A DNA stretch of 48,241 bases from JAJZQD01 sp021847735 (lineage in GTDB: Bacteria > Bacillota > Thermincolia > Thermincolales > UBA2595), in NCBI GenBank assembly GCA_027324025.1, contig DAHVYW010000089.1, forward strand, positions 1 through 48,241, given 5' to 3'. The translations under genes and the position numbers were made by a program. How positions within the stretch are numbered: position 1 is the stretch's first letter; the number at the start of each line of letters is the position of its first letter. The notes under the pieces were generated by a model. That model saw only the letters and a program-made list of their open reading frames with translations. It searched no databases and was not told the origin of the DNA. Shown piece by piece: positions 8,286 to 17,340 of this stretch.

Positions 8286-9683
8286 CTATAAAATATAACG
8301 GCTCAAATCCTGGTTCTGTACGACATCATTGAGTCTGTTACGAACATAGTCCCTGTCAATAACAATTTCGTCGGTTACCAGTTCAGGTGCATCAAAAGCA
8401 ATGTCTTCGAGTAATTTCTCCAAAATTGTATGAAGACGTCGAGCCCCAATATTTTCTGTCTGTTCATTAACAGTATAAGCTATTTTGGCAATTTCATCAA
8501 GAGAATTTTCTGTAAATTCCAGTGACACTCCTTCTGTCTCTAATAGCGCCGTGTACTGCTTGATAAGGGCGTTTTGGGGCTCGGTAAGTATCTGTTTGAA
8601 ATTGTCTTCGGTGAGACTTTCCAATTCGACACGAATCGGGAATCTACCCTGAAGCTCCGGGATCAAGTCAGAGGGTTTGGAGATATGAAAAGCCCCTGCC
8701 GCAATGAAAAGAATGTAGTCGGTTTTTACCGGACCGTACTTAGTCATTATCGTAGACCCTTCCACAATCGGCAGAATATCTCTCTGCACCCCTCCCCGGG
8801 ATACATCGGGCCCCGTCCCGCTTTCCTTGGCAGCGATTTTATCTATTTCGTCGAGAAAAATTATCCCCGACTGTTCAGCCCGGTCAACAGCCACTGAAAC
8901 CACTTCATCCATGTCTATGAGTTTTTGAGCTTCCTGCTGGACTATTATTTTGCGTGCTTCCCGGACTGTTAGTTTTCGGTTTTTTTTGCGCTTCGGGAAG
9001 ATTCCTCCCAGCATATCCTGGATATTAATCCCCATTTCCTCAACCCCGGAACCTGAGAAGACCTCAACCATGGGGGTGGAAACCTCGTCAACTTCTATCT
9101 CGATGTATTGGTCCTCCAACTCCCCTTTGACCAGTTTATCCTTAATATGTCCTCTCTCAAACTGCAGTCTCTGTACTTTTTGGTCGTATTCGTCATCTTT
9201 AACCTGGTCCTGCTGCTGTCCGCCAAATATCATTTCAAAAGGGTTCCGCACTCCCCCGTCCTTCTCCGGCATTGGCACCAAAAGGTCCAAAATACGTTGT
9301 TGGGCAAGTTCCCCCGCCTTTTCCTCCACTTCGGCCATTTTCTCGTTCTTAACCATGCGAATTGCCGTTTCCACCAGGTCCCGGATCATCGATTCAACAT
9401 CCCGGCCCACATACCCCACTTCCGTGAACTTGGTCGCCTCCACCTTGACAAACGGGGCATTCACCAGCTTTGCCAGGCGGCGGGCTATTTCGGTTTTGCC
9501 GACACCTGTAGGACCGATCATGATAATGTTTTTGGGGACAATTTCATCCTTAAGTTCGGGGGACAGCTTTCTCCTGCGAAATCTGTTCCGCAGGGCAACC
9601 GCTACCGATCGTTTGGCCTTTTCCTGGCCCACTATATATTTGTCAAGTTCTTCGACTGTTTGCCTGGGAGTTAAATCCTGCAA
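8286..9683 (-). CDS. hslU: HslU (ClpY) ATPase subunit of the HslUV protease
   Basis: A 465-residue AAA+ unfoldase that feeds substrates to the HslV peptidase in the cytoplasm. Walker A is GPTGVGKTE near residue 57, Walker B is IIFLDEIDKIAA. The variable I-domain between them is rich in charged residues. The C-terminus ends RYIL, the tail that inserts into HslV pockets. The gene follows hslV by 11 bases, the order seen in Bacillus (clpQ-clpY). Confidence 0.98.
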   Translation of the reverse strand: MQDLTPRQTVEELDKYIVGQEKAKRSVAVALRNRFRRRKLSPELKDEIVPKNIIMIGPTGVGKTEIARRLAKLVNAPFVKVEATKFTEVGYVGRDVESMIRDLVETAIRMVKNEKMAEVEEKAGELAQQRILDLLVPMPEKDGGVRNPFEMIFGGQQQDQVKDDEYDQKVQRLQFERGHIKDKLVKGELEDQYIEIEVDEVSTPMVEVFSGSGVEEMGINIQDMLGGIFPKRKKNRKLTVREARKIIVQQEAQKLIDMDEVVSVAVDRAEQSGIIFLDEIDKIAAKESGTGPDVSRGGVQRDILPIVEGSTIMTKYGPVKTDYILFIAAGAFHISKPSDLIPELQGRFPIRVELESLTEDNFKQILTEPQNALIKQYTALLETEGVSLEFTENSLDEIAKIAYTVNEQTENIGARRLHTILEKLLEDIAFDAPELVTDEIVIDRDYVRNRLNDVVQNQDLSRYIL

Positions 9684-9694
9684 AGCAATCCCTC

Positions 9695-10225
9695 CTACAA
9701 TTCTTCAACGGTTATATTGGAATTAGTGAAAACACAGATAGAGGCGGCTATCTCCAGCGCTTCTCTGGCAATCCCGGCGGCTTCCATCCCGGAATGTTTA
9801 ACCAGGGCCCGGGCCGCCGCGAGGGCGTATGCCCCGCCGGATCCGATAGCTGTTACATCGTCATCGGGTTCAATAACTTCACCGTTTCCGGAAATTATTA
9901 GCAGGTGCTCCGAGTCGGCTACTATCAGGAGCGCTTCCAGTCTGCGCAGTACCCGGTCCAACCGCCATTCCTTTGCGAGTTCCACTGCCGCCCTCGGTAG
10001 GTTTCCCCGGTATTCCTCCAGCTTTTTTTCAAACTTTTCAAAAAGGGTGAAGGCATCGGCCACAGAACCGGCAAAACCGGCAATCACCTTGTTATTGTGA
10101 AGTCGGCGAACCTTTTTTGCATGGTGTTTGAGAATCATGTTGCCACCAAAGGTAACCTGCCCGTCACCTGCAATGGCTACTTTTTCGTTCCGCCTGACAG
10201 CCACAATGGTAGTGCCTTGAAACAT
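9695..10225 (-). CDS. hslV: HslV (ClpQ) peptidase subunit
   Basis: A 176-residue proteasome-beta-like N-terminal-nucleophile peptidase. The sequence begins MFQG-TTIVAVRR, so removal of four residues would expose Thr5 as nucleophile, as in other HslV proteins. The GDGQVTFG motif is present. The ATG at 10223-10225 has a GGAGGAG site 7 bases upstream. It is co-transcribed with xerC and hslU. Confidence 0.97.
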   Translation of the reverse strand: MFQGTTIVAVRRNEKVAIAGDGQVTFGGNMILKHHAKKVRRLHNNKVIAGFAGSVADAFTLFEKFEKKLEEYRGNLPRAAVELAKEWRLDRVLRRLEALLIVADSEHLLIISGNGEVIEPDDDVTAIGSGGAYALAAARALVKHSGMEAAGIAREALEIAASICVFTNSNITVEEL

Positions 10226-10237
10226 GTTAAACTCCTC

Positions 10238-11140
10238 CTAAGCCCTGGGATGTGTTTTTTCGTATACCTGTAAGAGTCTTTCCTTGGATACATGAGTATA
10301 GATCTGTGTTGTCGACATCTTCACATGACCCAGCAATTCCTGGACAGAACGGAGATCAGCGCCGCCGTCTAAGAGATGGGTGGCAAACGAGTGCCTTAGA
10401 GTGTGGGGACTCATCTTAAACTGGATGCTAACCTGTTCAACATATTTGTCGACGATGTTGCGAATGCTGCGGGCTGTCAGCCGGCCCCCGTCCTTATTAA
10501 GGAACAGCGGTTTACCGGGATCCCCCTTACCAAGAAATGGCCTGCCATTTGCCAGGTAACGCTCTAAAGCTGTAATCGCGTAGGACCCTATAGGTACCAC
10601 TCTTTCCTTGGAGCCCTTCCCCATTACTCTAACATATCCAAGAGATAAATCAATATCGCCGGTGTCCAGGCCGACAAGTTCGCTTACCCGCAGACCGCAG
10701 GAATACAAAACCTCCAGAATGGCCCTGTCTCTAAGACCTGCAGGAGCAGCTGTATCAGGCGCCTGGACCAGGGCCCATGCCCCATCCTGGGAAAGCACTT
10801 CCGGCAGTCTCTTTTCAACCTTAGGGGTTGAAACATGGGTTAACGGGTTGGCAGTGATTATTGCTTCACGGCTCAGGTAACGAAAAAAAGCCCTTAAACT
10901 CGCCATTTTCCTGGCTATTGTAGTTCGTTTCAGGCCGCTTCTCTGCAGCAAAGCCAGGTGTTTGCGGATCACCAAGTGGTCAACCTGCTGCGGACTAACC
11001 TGCTCACCCGGCATTTTGAATTCTTCTGCCAAAAAGTCTATAAACTGCCAGATATCAGTTTGATAACTGTCCATGGTCCTGGGGGACGCGTTTTTTTCAA
11101 CCTTAAGATAAATTATGAAATTATCTAACCAGATATACAT
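10238..11140 (-). CDS. xerC: tyrosine recombinase XerC (CodV)
   Basis: A 300-residue site-specific recombinase that resolves chromosome dimers at dif with a partner recombinase. The N-terminal SAM-like DNA-binding domain covers ~1-95. The catalytic set is visible: Arg in SCGLRVSELVGL, HTLRHSF (His-x-x-Arg), LGHVKMSTTQIYTHV (His and nucleophilic Tyr near residue 281). The position between trmFO and hslV is the Bacillus codV position, which supports housekeeping XerC rather than a mobile-element integrase. The ATG is 7 bases after a GGGGG site; an out-of-frame ATG lies 4 bases earlier. Confidence 0.96.
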   Translation of the reverse strand: MYIWLDNFIIYLKVEKNASPRTMDSYQTDIWQFIDFLAEEFKMPGEQVSPQQVDHLVIRKHLALLQRSGLKRTTIARKMASLRAFFRYLSREAIITANPLTHVSTPKVEKRLPEVLSQDGAWALVQAPDTAAPAGLRDRAILEVLYSCGLRVSELVGLDTGDIDLSLGYVRVMGKGSKERVVPIGSYAITALERYLANGRPFLGKGDPGKPLFLNKDGGRLTARSIRNIVDKYVEQVSIQFKMSPHTLRHSFATHLLDGGADLRSVQELLGHVKMSTTQIYTHVSKERLLQVYEKTHPRA

Positions 11141-11152
11141 ACATATTCCCCC

Positions 11153-12499
11153 TCAAAGAACCCCGTCCGGCAGATTGTCACCATTATACCGTAGATTTTC
11201 CTCGGAGACAAACTGTTGCAGTTTCTTTAATGCCCGTTCCGAAACCAGTCTGTACCTGAGTTTTTTGTCCCTAACCTTTTCCGGTAAAGGTGGAAGCAGG
11301 CCAAAATTTACATTCATTGGTTGAAAGTGCTCTGGGTCGGCTGTTGTAATATACTTACACAAGGCGCCGTGGGCAGTTTCCTCCGGAAAGACGACAGCCT
11401 CAACGCCCGTGGCCCTCCGGGCGGCGTTGATGCCGGCTACCAAGCCCATGGCCGCTGATTCTACATAGCCCTCAACTCCCGTAATCTGACCGGCAAAAAA
11501 CAGGTCCGCATTATTTCTCATCTGCAGAGTGGGACTCAGGATTCTGGGAGAATTGATAAAGGTGTTCCTGTGCATTACACCGAAGCGGACAAATTCGGCA
11601 TTCTCCAGCCCTGGTATCATACTGAACACCCTTTTTTGGTCCTCCCATTTTAAGTGGGTCTGAAAACCCACAATGTTGTATAGAGTTCCATCGATATTGT
11701 CCTGTCTTAACTGGACCACCGCATAAGGCCTTAGCCCCGTATGCGGATCCGTCAATCCGACGGGTTTGAGGGGTCCGAACAGCAGAGTCCTGAATCCCCT
11801 TGATGCCAGTTCTTCTACGGGCATACAGCCCTCGAAAAAAATCTCTTTCTCAAACTCCCGTAACGGTACCCGTTCGGCTGTTACCAATTCGGTATAAAAG
11901 TTTTCATATTCGTCTTTTGTCATGGGGCAGTTGAGGTATGCCGCTTCGCCTTTGTCATACCTGGAGGCCCTGAATATCTTTTGAAGGTCCAGGGTGTCAT
12001 AAACGACAATCGGGGCGGCGGCATCATAAAAATAAAGGGATTCCTGGCTCGTGAAATCTTTAATAGTTTGAGCCAGGGCCTCTGAGGTCAAAGGCCCTGT
12101 GGCAATAACCACAGGGTTCCCATTAACCACTTCTGCAACTTCTTGTCTAATCACTTCTATATTTCTGTGGGCCGAAACTGTCTCTGTCACCATCCGGGCA
12201 AATTCCGTCCTGTCCACAGCCAATGCTCCGCCGGCCGGGACAGATGTTTTATCGGCACATTCCATTATTATCGAACCAAGGGTTCGCATTTCCTGTTTAA
12301 GCAATCCCACCGCATTTTCAAGGGAGGCCCCTCTCAGCGAGTTGCTGCAGACCAGTTCCGCAAACAAACCCGTATGATGAGCCGGTGATTTTTTCCCCGG
12401 TCTCATCTCGCAAAGCCTTACCTTTATCCCTTTGTTGGCCAACTGCCAGGCAGCTTCTGAACCTGCCAGGCCTGCACCGATAACTGTTACAGATCCCAT
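11153..12499 (-). CDS. trmFO: tRNA uridine-54 methyltransferase TrmFO (Gid)
   Basis: A 448-residue flavoprotein that methylates U54 of tRNA using methylene-tetrahydrofolate and FADH2. The N-terminal dinucleotide fold VIGAGLAGSEAAWQLA and the Gid-type segments CEMRPGKKSPAHHT and NFGLLPPLP are present. Length is typical. It lies between topA and xerC as in Bacillus, 34 bases after topA, start ATG at 12497-12499. Confidence 0.98.
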   Translation of the reverse strand: MGSVTVIGAGLAGSEAAWQLANKGIKVRLCEMRPGKKSPAHHTGLFAELVCSNSLRGASLENAVGLLKQEMRTLGSIIMECADKTSVPAGGALAVDRTEFARMVTETVSAHRNIEVIRQEVAEVVNGNPVVIATGPLTSEALAQTIKDFTSQESLYFYDAAAPIVVYDTLDLQKIFRASRYDKGEAAYLNCPMTKDEYENFYTELVTAERVPLREFEKEIFFEGCMPVEELASRGFRTLLFGPLKPVGLTDPHTGLRPYAVVQLRQDNIDGTLYNIVGFQTHLKWEDQKRVFSMIPGLENAEFVRFGVMHRNTFINSPRILSPTLQMRNNADLFFAGQITGVEGYVESAAMGLVAGINAARRATGVEAVVFPEETAHGALCKYITTADPEHFQPMNVNFGLLPPLPEKVRDKKLRYRLVSERALKKLQQFVSEENLRYNGDNLPDGVL

Positions 12500-12533
12500 T
12501 TTAAGATATTACCCTTTCACCCAAAATATGTTC

Positions 12534-14645
12534 CTACTCCGCTTGCTCCCTGTATTTGCAGTCGGGAGCCGTACAGGATAGGACAGGACCTTTGCTGCCC
12601 CCCGATTTCCGCACAAGAATGTTGCTGCATTTGGGGCATTTTTTATTGGTGGGAAGGTCCCATGTCACAAACCCACATTGGGGATAGTTACTGCAGCCGT
12701 AAAACTTCCTGCCTTTTTTACTCCTTTTTAGGACTACGTCTCCCCCGCAAGCGGGGCACGGAACCCCAACTGACTCAACAATCGGTTTGGTATACCTACA
12801 ATTGGGAAAACCCGGGCAGGCCAGGAATTTCCCAAACCGGCCCATTTTAACTACCAGGTTCCTGCCGCAAAGCTCGCAGACTTCTTCACTTACCTCATCT
12901 TCAATCTCCACTACCCCGATATTCTGTTCTGCCTTATCCAGTGTTTCTTTGAAAGGGGTATAGAACTCCTGCAGAACCTTCACCCAGTCTTCTTCTTTTT
13001 CCTCAACCTGGTCAAGTTTATCTTCCATGGCCGCAGTAAACTGGATATTAATGATATCAGGGAAATGTTCCTTCAGCAGGGCAACAACCACAAAACCTAA
13101 TTCAGTGGGATAATACTGCTTTTCTTCCTTGGTCACATAGCCTCGTTTTTGTATCGTTTCCACAATTGGGGCATAGGTGCTTGGCCGGCCAATACCGTTT
13201 TCCTCAAGAGACTTCACCAGTGACGCGTCAGTATATCTGGCGGGCGGCTGTGTAAAATGCTGTTTTGGTGAAAGGGACATAAGTTCTAAGACCATACCTA
13301 CCGTGAGTTCAGGCAAGGTGCGTTCCTTTTCGTTGTCCCCATTGTCCCCATTTTCCATACCTTCCCCATTATCTCTGCCCTCGGTATAAATCTTCATAAA
13401 ACCCGGAAATTTAACAACAAATCCAGAGGCCCCGAAAAGGTAATCGCCTGCTTTTATGTCAACTTTGGTGGTATCAAGCAAGGCCGGGCTCATTTGGCTG
13501 GCTAGAAACCTATCCCAGATAAGTTTGTATAACTTAAGCTGGTCCCTCGTTAAAAACTGTTTAACTTTGCCAGGCTCACGCCATACAGTTGTGGGCCTGA
13601 TGGCTTCGTGGGCATCCTGGGTCCGGCCCTTGTTCACGTATTGTTTGGGGGTGGCGGGTTTATAGTCCTGTCCGAAATTTTCCAGTATATACTGGGCAGC
13701 TTCTGTTTGCGCCGTTTCCGAAATCCGGGTGGAATCGGTCCTGATGTAGGTAACCAGACCGACCGTGCCCTCAGGGCCTACGTCGAGTCCCTCATACAAC
13801 TGCTGGGCCACCTGCATTGTTTTCCTGGCCGTAAAATTCAATTTACGGGAGGCTTCTTGCTGTAGGGTACTTGTTGTAAAAGGCGGAGAGGGATACCTGC
13901 TCTTTTCTTTCTTTTTAATGTCTGATACTACGTACTTAGCTCCGTCCAGGGCCGCAATGACTTTGTTCATGCCTGGTTCATCATTAATAACGATTTTTTC
14001 CTTTTTATACTTGACCAGTTTTGCTTCTATGTCGGTCTTGCTTTTCCCTTTTCTGAACAAACCGGTAAGGGACCAGTATTCCTCGGGAATGAACGCTTTG
14101 ATCTCTTCCTCGCGGTCACAGATTAGCCGTACCGCTACAGACTGGACGCGGCCTGCGCTGAGGCCCTTCTTGACTTTTCGCCAGAGAAGCGGGCTTAGTT
14201 TATAACCCACCAGGCGGTCTAATATCCTGCGGGCCTGTTGGGCATTAACCCTGTCCCCGTCAATAACCCGGGGGTTCTTCATGGCCTTCTGCACGGCATC
14301 TTTGGTTATTTCATTAAATTCAACCCGGCATTTCTCATTCTGCCCTACAGCCAACAGGTACTGCAAATGCCAGGCTATAGCCTCTCCCTCTCTGTCAGGG
14401 TCAGTAGCCAATAAGACTTTGGTGGCTTTTTTAGCGGCAGTCCGCAATTCTTTGACGAGGTCACCTTTGCCTCTGATGGCAATATACTTGGGAGTAAACT
14501 GGTTATCCACATCAACCCCGAACTGGCTGCGGGGCAAATCCCTGATATGGCCCATAGATGCTTTTACAGTATAGTTCTTCCCAAGAAACTTCCCAATAGT
14601 TTTCGCTTTAGCAGGTGACTCAACGATTACCAGATACTTTGACAA
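12534..14645 (-). CDS. topA: DNA topoisomerase I
   Basis: A 703-residue type IA topoisomerase that relaxes negative supercoils. The N-terminal Toprim domain (VIVESPAKAKTIGKFLG, then LLATDPDREGEAIAWHL) is followed by the active-site tyrosine in GLVTYIRTDSTRIS. Three C-terminal Cys4 zinc-ribbon units follow (beginning CELCGR, CPACGG and CPKCSN). A short Asn/Gly/Asp/Glu-rich insert (about residues 421-440) is low complexity and looks lineage-specific. A 106-base spacer separates it from dprA, so a local promoter is possible. Confidence 0.98.
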   Translation of the reverse strand: MSKYLVIVESPAKAKTIGKFLGKNYTVKASMGHIRDLPRSQFGVDVDNQFTPKYIAIRGKGDLVKELRTAAKKATKVLLATDPDREGEAIAWHLQYLLAVGQNEKCRVEFNEITKDAVQKAMKNPRVIDGDRVNAQQARRILDRLVGYKLSPLLWRKVKKGLSAGRVQSVAVRLICDREEEIKAFIPEEYWSLTGLFRKGKSKTDIEAKLVKYKKEKIVINDEPGMNKVIAALDGAKYVVSDIKKKEKSRYPSPPFTTSTLQQEASRKLNFTARKTMQVAQQLYEGLDVGPEGTVGLVTYIRTDSTRISETAQTEAAQYILENFGQDYKPATPKQYVNKGRTQDAHEAIRPTTVWREPGKVKQFLTRDQLKLYKLIWDRFLASQMSPALLDTTKVDIKAGDYLFGASGFVVKFPGFMKIYTEGRDNGEGMENGDNGDNEKERTLPELTVGMVLELMSLSPKQHFTQPPARYTDASLVKSLEENGIGRPSTYAPIVETIQKRGYVTKEEKQYYPTELGFVVVALLKEHFPDIINIQFTAAMEDKLDQVEEKEEDWVKVLQEFYTPFKETLDKAEQNIGVVEIEDEVSEEVCELCGRNLVVKMGRFGKFLACPGFPNCRYTKPIVESVGVPCPACGGDVVLKRSKKGRKFYGCSNYPQCGFVTWDLPTNKKCPKCSNILVRKSGGSKGPVLSCTAPDCKYREQAE

Positions 14646-14751
14646 AATATGTTCACCTCAGTGACGGCCTCGGCAGTTATTTACCCTTTATTATGGCCCT
14701 ATTTTTTATTTTAAAATACATGGCTTTGTTACAATTTAGAACTAAAACCTC

Positions 14752-15870
14752 TTAAACGCACCGGACATAGCGCTCTCCGGGGAGCTGTCTGATGATGCCC
14801 TTCATCTCCATGACCAGTAAAGAAGAGAGAACCTCCGGCGGTTCCAGACCGGCTCTTTCAATAATCGTTTCACAGCTAACGGGGTCATCTGAAATAACAT
14901 TATATACCCTCTTTTCGGCAGCCGTCAAATTAATATCCTCCGGCCCAGTACCGCTGCGGGGGCCCGGTTCAGCCTGCCCGTATCCAAGTTCCTCAAGAAT
15001 ATCGGATGCCTCTTCCACCAGCCTTGCCCCCTGTTTTATTAACCTGTGGGCACCTTTGTTTAAGGGGTTTGTTACCTGCCCAGGTACTGCAAAAACATCC
15101 CTTCCCTGTTCCAGCGCAAAATCAACCGTAATCAGGGAACCACTCTTGTTAGCGGCTTCAATCACCAATACCCCAGATGACAAACCGCTGATGACCCTGT
15201 TGCGCTGTGGGAAATTACCGCCTGCAGGTGACGTCCCGGGAGGAAATTCACTGATTACGGCACCCTTTTCCATTATATCAGCCATTACTTTTTTGTTTTC
15301 GGGGGGATAAATGATATCCACCCCACAGCCGAAAACAGCCACGGTAGGCCTTGACATTTTTAAGGCGCCCTTATGGGCGGCCGTATCAATTCCCCGGGCC
15401 ATACCTGAAACAATACACAAGCCTGCCGCGGCCAAGTCAGCGGCAATCTTTTCGGCTAATGTCAAACCGTAGTATGTCGCCTTCCTGGCACCAACGATGG
15501 CAAACATGGGCTTTTGCAGAACTTCGGGATTACCCTTCAAATACAGGACTTTGGGTGGGTCGAAAATTTCCTTCAGGCTGGGAGGGTACGCGGGTTCGTC
15601 AAGGAAAACAACTTGGATTCCGCTGTTCAACAGCTTCTGGATTTCCCGGTCAGGGTCAAGGCGTTTTCTCTTGTCTAAAAGGTCGGCCACAGTCTTCTTG
15701 GGCAGCCCCGGGACGACATGTAAATCTTTTTCGCCGGCATGCCAAACCTGTTCCGCATCTCCGAAGATGTCTGTCAGGAGAGCCAACCGGCGCGGTCCCA
15801 AGCCCTCGACCATACTCAATAAAATATAGTAACCCTTCGAATTCAATTGCACACCCCAGACAGTTGTCAA
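14752..15870 (-). CDS. dprA: DNA-processing protein DprA (Smf)
   Basis: A 372-residue single-strand DNA-binding protein that loads RecA during natural transformation. The Rossmann-like core has GARKATYYG, SGMARGIDTAAHKGAL and FPQRNRVISGLSSGVLVIEA. A winged helix sits at the C-terminus. The frame opens at TTG 15868-15870 without a clear ribosome site. GTG at 15852-15854 and TTG at 15846-15848, after TCTGGGG, are alternatives that would shorten it by 6-8 residues. Order dprA-topA-trmFO matches Bacillus smf-topA-gid. Confidence 0.95.
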   Translation of the reverse strand: MTTVWGVQLNSKGYYILLSMVEGLGPRRLALLTDIFGDAEQVWHAGEKDLHVVPGLPKKTVADLLDKRKRLDPDREIQKLLNSGIQVVFLDEPAYPPSLKEIFDPPKVLYLKGNPEVLQKPMFAIVGARKATYYGLTLAEKIAADLAAAGLCIVSGMARGIDTAAHKGALKMSRPTVAVFGCGVDIIYPPENKKVMADIMEKGAVISEFPPGTSPAGGNFPQRNRVISGLSSGVLVIEAANKSGSLITVDFALEQGRDVFAVPGQVTNPLNKGAHRLIKQGARLVEEASDILEELGYGQAEPGPRSGTGPEDINLTAAEKRVYNVISDDPVSCETIIERAGLEPPEVLSSLLVMEMKGIIRQLPGERYVRCV

Positions 15871-15968
15871 TTTTATGATGCCTTATCCCAACTGTCTTTT
15901 GTCTTTTTCGGGGTCAACTCCTTTTTTCCTGCTTAGGCGGAAAATATTTGTAGCTTAAACATTCCTTT

Positions 15969-16874
15969 TTAATCGAGGATTTCCATTAAGTTTTTCAGGC
16001 TTTGCCCGGGATTTAGTAAATCGCGGTAGAGATCGCCTACTTCCCCAAGCCTTTCGCTGATATTATCTATCCGGAAGTCAGCCGGTTTTATTTTGCCCTC
16101 CCTGACCTCGGCCCAGGTGAGGGGAGTCGATACGGGGGCACCGGGTATTGGGCGGAGGCTGTACTGAAATGTCATGGTTTTCCCCCTGGTGTTCTGCAGG
16201 TAATCCAGGTACACTTTCCCCGTACGGTCTACTATAAGCCGCTCCAGGGTTGTCTTTGCCGGGATAATGGCGTGAATCTGCCGGGAAATGAATTCGACGG
16301 CGCTGCGGACTTCCTGGTAAGTGTATTCCGGTTTGACCGGCACAAAGATATGCAGTCCGGTAGCCCCGGAGGTTTTGGGGTAACCCTTCAGGGAGAATTG
16401 CTGCAGCGCTTCATTAATCAGCAGAGCAATTTCGAGGGTGTCGGAGAAATCTGCCGGGGGAAAAGGGTCCAGGTCAAAGACCATGATGTCAGGGTAATTT
16501 ATTCTCGGGATTTTAGCCAGCCAGATGTGCAGTTCGATACAGGCTTGGTTGGCGAGCCACATCAGGCTCGGTAAATCGTTGCACACAATATACCTGACTG
16601 TTTTATCCGCCTCCGGCGAATCTACCGGAAAAATATCAAGCCAGTCCGGGGCATAGTCGGGACGGTCTTTCTGGTAAAACATTTCCCCGTCGATTCCGTC
16701 CGGAAACCTGCTCATAATGAAAAGCCGGTCCCTTAAATGGGGCAGGAGAACATCTGCCATATCGGCATAGTACTTTATCAGCCCGGCCTTCGTAATGCCG
16801 TTACCAGGCCACATCGGCTTGTCCAGGTTCGACAGGCGGAACTTTTTCCCCTCAACGACTACCTCTTTTTTCAT
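15969..16874 (-). CDS. LigD-type DNA repair polymerase/primase (stand-alone)
   Basis: A 301-residue archaeo-eukaryotic-primase-fold polymerase of the bacterial end-joining pathway. It adds mostly ribonucleotides or short patches at broken ends held by Ku. The motif VFDLDPFP supplies two metal-binding aspartates, and SGATGLHIFVPV supplies the His of the family. LigD is a single fusion in Mycobacterium and Pseudomonas; here the polymerase is separate from the ligase and no phosphoesterase domain is present in the window. The ATG follows GAGGAGG by 9 bases. It lies 458 bases beyond the ligase gene, past several repeat elements, so it may have its own promoter. Confidence 0.92.
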   Translation of the reverse strand: MKKEVVVEGKKFRLSNLDKPMWPGNGITKAGLIKYYADMADVLLPHLRDRLFIMSRFPDGIDGEMFYQKDRPDYAPDWLDIFPVDSPEADKTVRYIVCNDLPSLMWLANQACIELHIWLAKIPRINYPDIMVFDLDPFPPADFSDTLEIALLINEALQQFSLKGYPKTSGATGLHIFVPVKPEYTYQEVRSAVEFISRQIHAIIPAKTTLERLIVDRTGKVYLDYLQNTRGKTMTFQYSLRPIPGAPVSTPLTWAEVREGKIKPADFRIDNISERLGEVGDLYRDLLNPGQSLKNLMEILD

Positions 16875-16931
16875 TCGGCTGCACCTCCTCTCGCTTCCCC
16901 ACCACCACTAACCACGCGGTCACAAATTTAT

Positions 16932-16990
16932 AATCGGAAGGTTTGCGGATGCAAACCAACCTACCAGATGGGCAGGCACATAGGTGCCTC
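16932..16990. repeat. 59-bp two-hairpin repeat, copy 1
   Basis: This matches 34877-34935 at 57 of 59 positions. It contains the hairpin GGTTTGC-GGAT-GCAAACC (16940-16957) and the smaller AGGCAC-atag-GTGCCT (16974-16989). It lies 58 bases upstream of the minus-strand polymerase gene; the other copy lies 32 bases upstream of a minus-strand DUF2284 gene in the same orientation. No protein is encoded. It could be a REP/MITE-type element or a small structured RNA. Confidence 0.85.
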
Positions 16991-17027
16991 CCCAAATGGC
17001 GAACTGAATAAAGTAGGTCGTTCAAAA

Positions 17028-17238
17028 GCTAGTGCCCCTTCAACTAACGTATACCCTTTTTTATGTTGCGGGTTTATTGGATATAGAAAAATTTAATCAT
17101 ATTCTTTGGTTTAATCCGCGTCCATCAGCGTAATCTGCGGCTAATTTTCATTCTCGTACGGTACATCCTGGCGGTATTGATATCTTTATTGGTTTAATTT
17201 AAAAAAACAAGGTTAACGTTGCTTGAAGGGGCACTAGC
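17028..17238. mobile_element. 211-bp MITE-like element with 23-bp terminal inverted repeats
   Basis: The ends 17028-17050 and 17216-17238 are inverted repeats matching at 21 of 23 bases, with the outer core GCTAGTGCCCCTTCAA perfect. The interior has no frame worth calling and is A/T rich apart from an ATCCGCG...CTGCGGC segment. I could not see a clear target-site duplication. It occupies the gap between the ligase and polymerase genes of the end-joining locus. A non-autonomous transposon is the simplest reading. Confidence 0.6.
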
Positions 17239-17340
17239 ATAGCTAGGAACCCGTTTTGCCGTGGCCGCAGGCGTACTGGGATGTACGTTCGAGGACCACG
17301 GCGAAAGGGGTGACAACGCTAGGCGAAGTTTTTCAACAGC
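17239..17340. repeat. imperfect ~100-bp palindrome at the ligase stop codon
   Basis: Arms CTAGGAACCCGTTTTGCCGTGG and CCACGGCGAAAGGGG...GCTAGG pair imperfectly around an inner hairpin (GCGTAC, loop TGGGAT, GTACGTTCG). The right edge reads GTTTTTCAACAG, and a similar string recurs after codY at 7438-7448. The right edge supplies the TGA stop and last codons of the ligase gene. Confidence 0.6.

Noticed and set aside
8950..9726. 258-residue plus-strand open frame
   Set aside because: It lies antisense to hslU and shows only Ser/Arg/Ile-biased shadow composition; hslU is unmistakable on the other strand.
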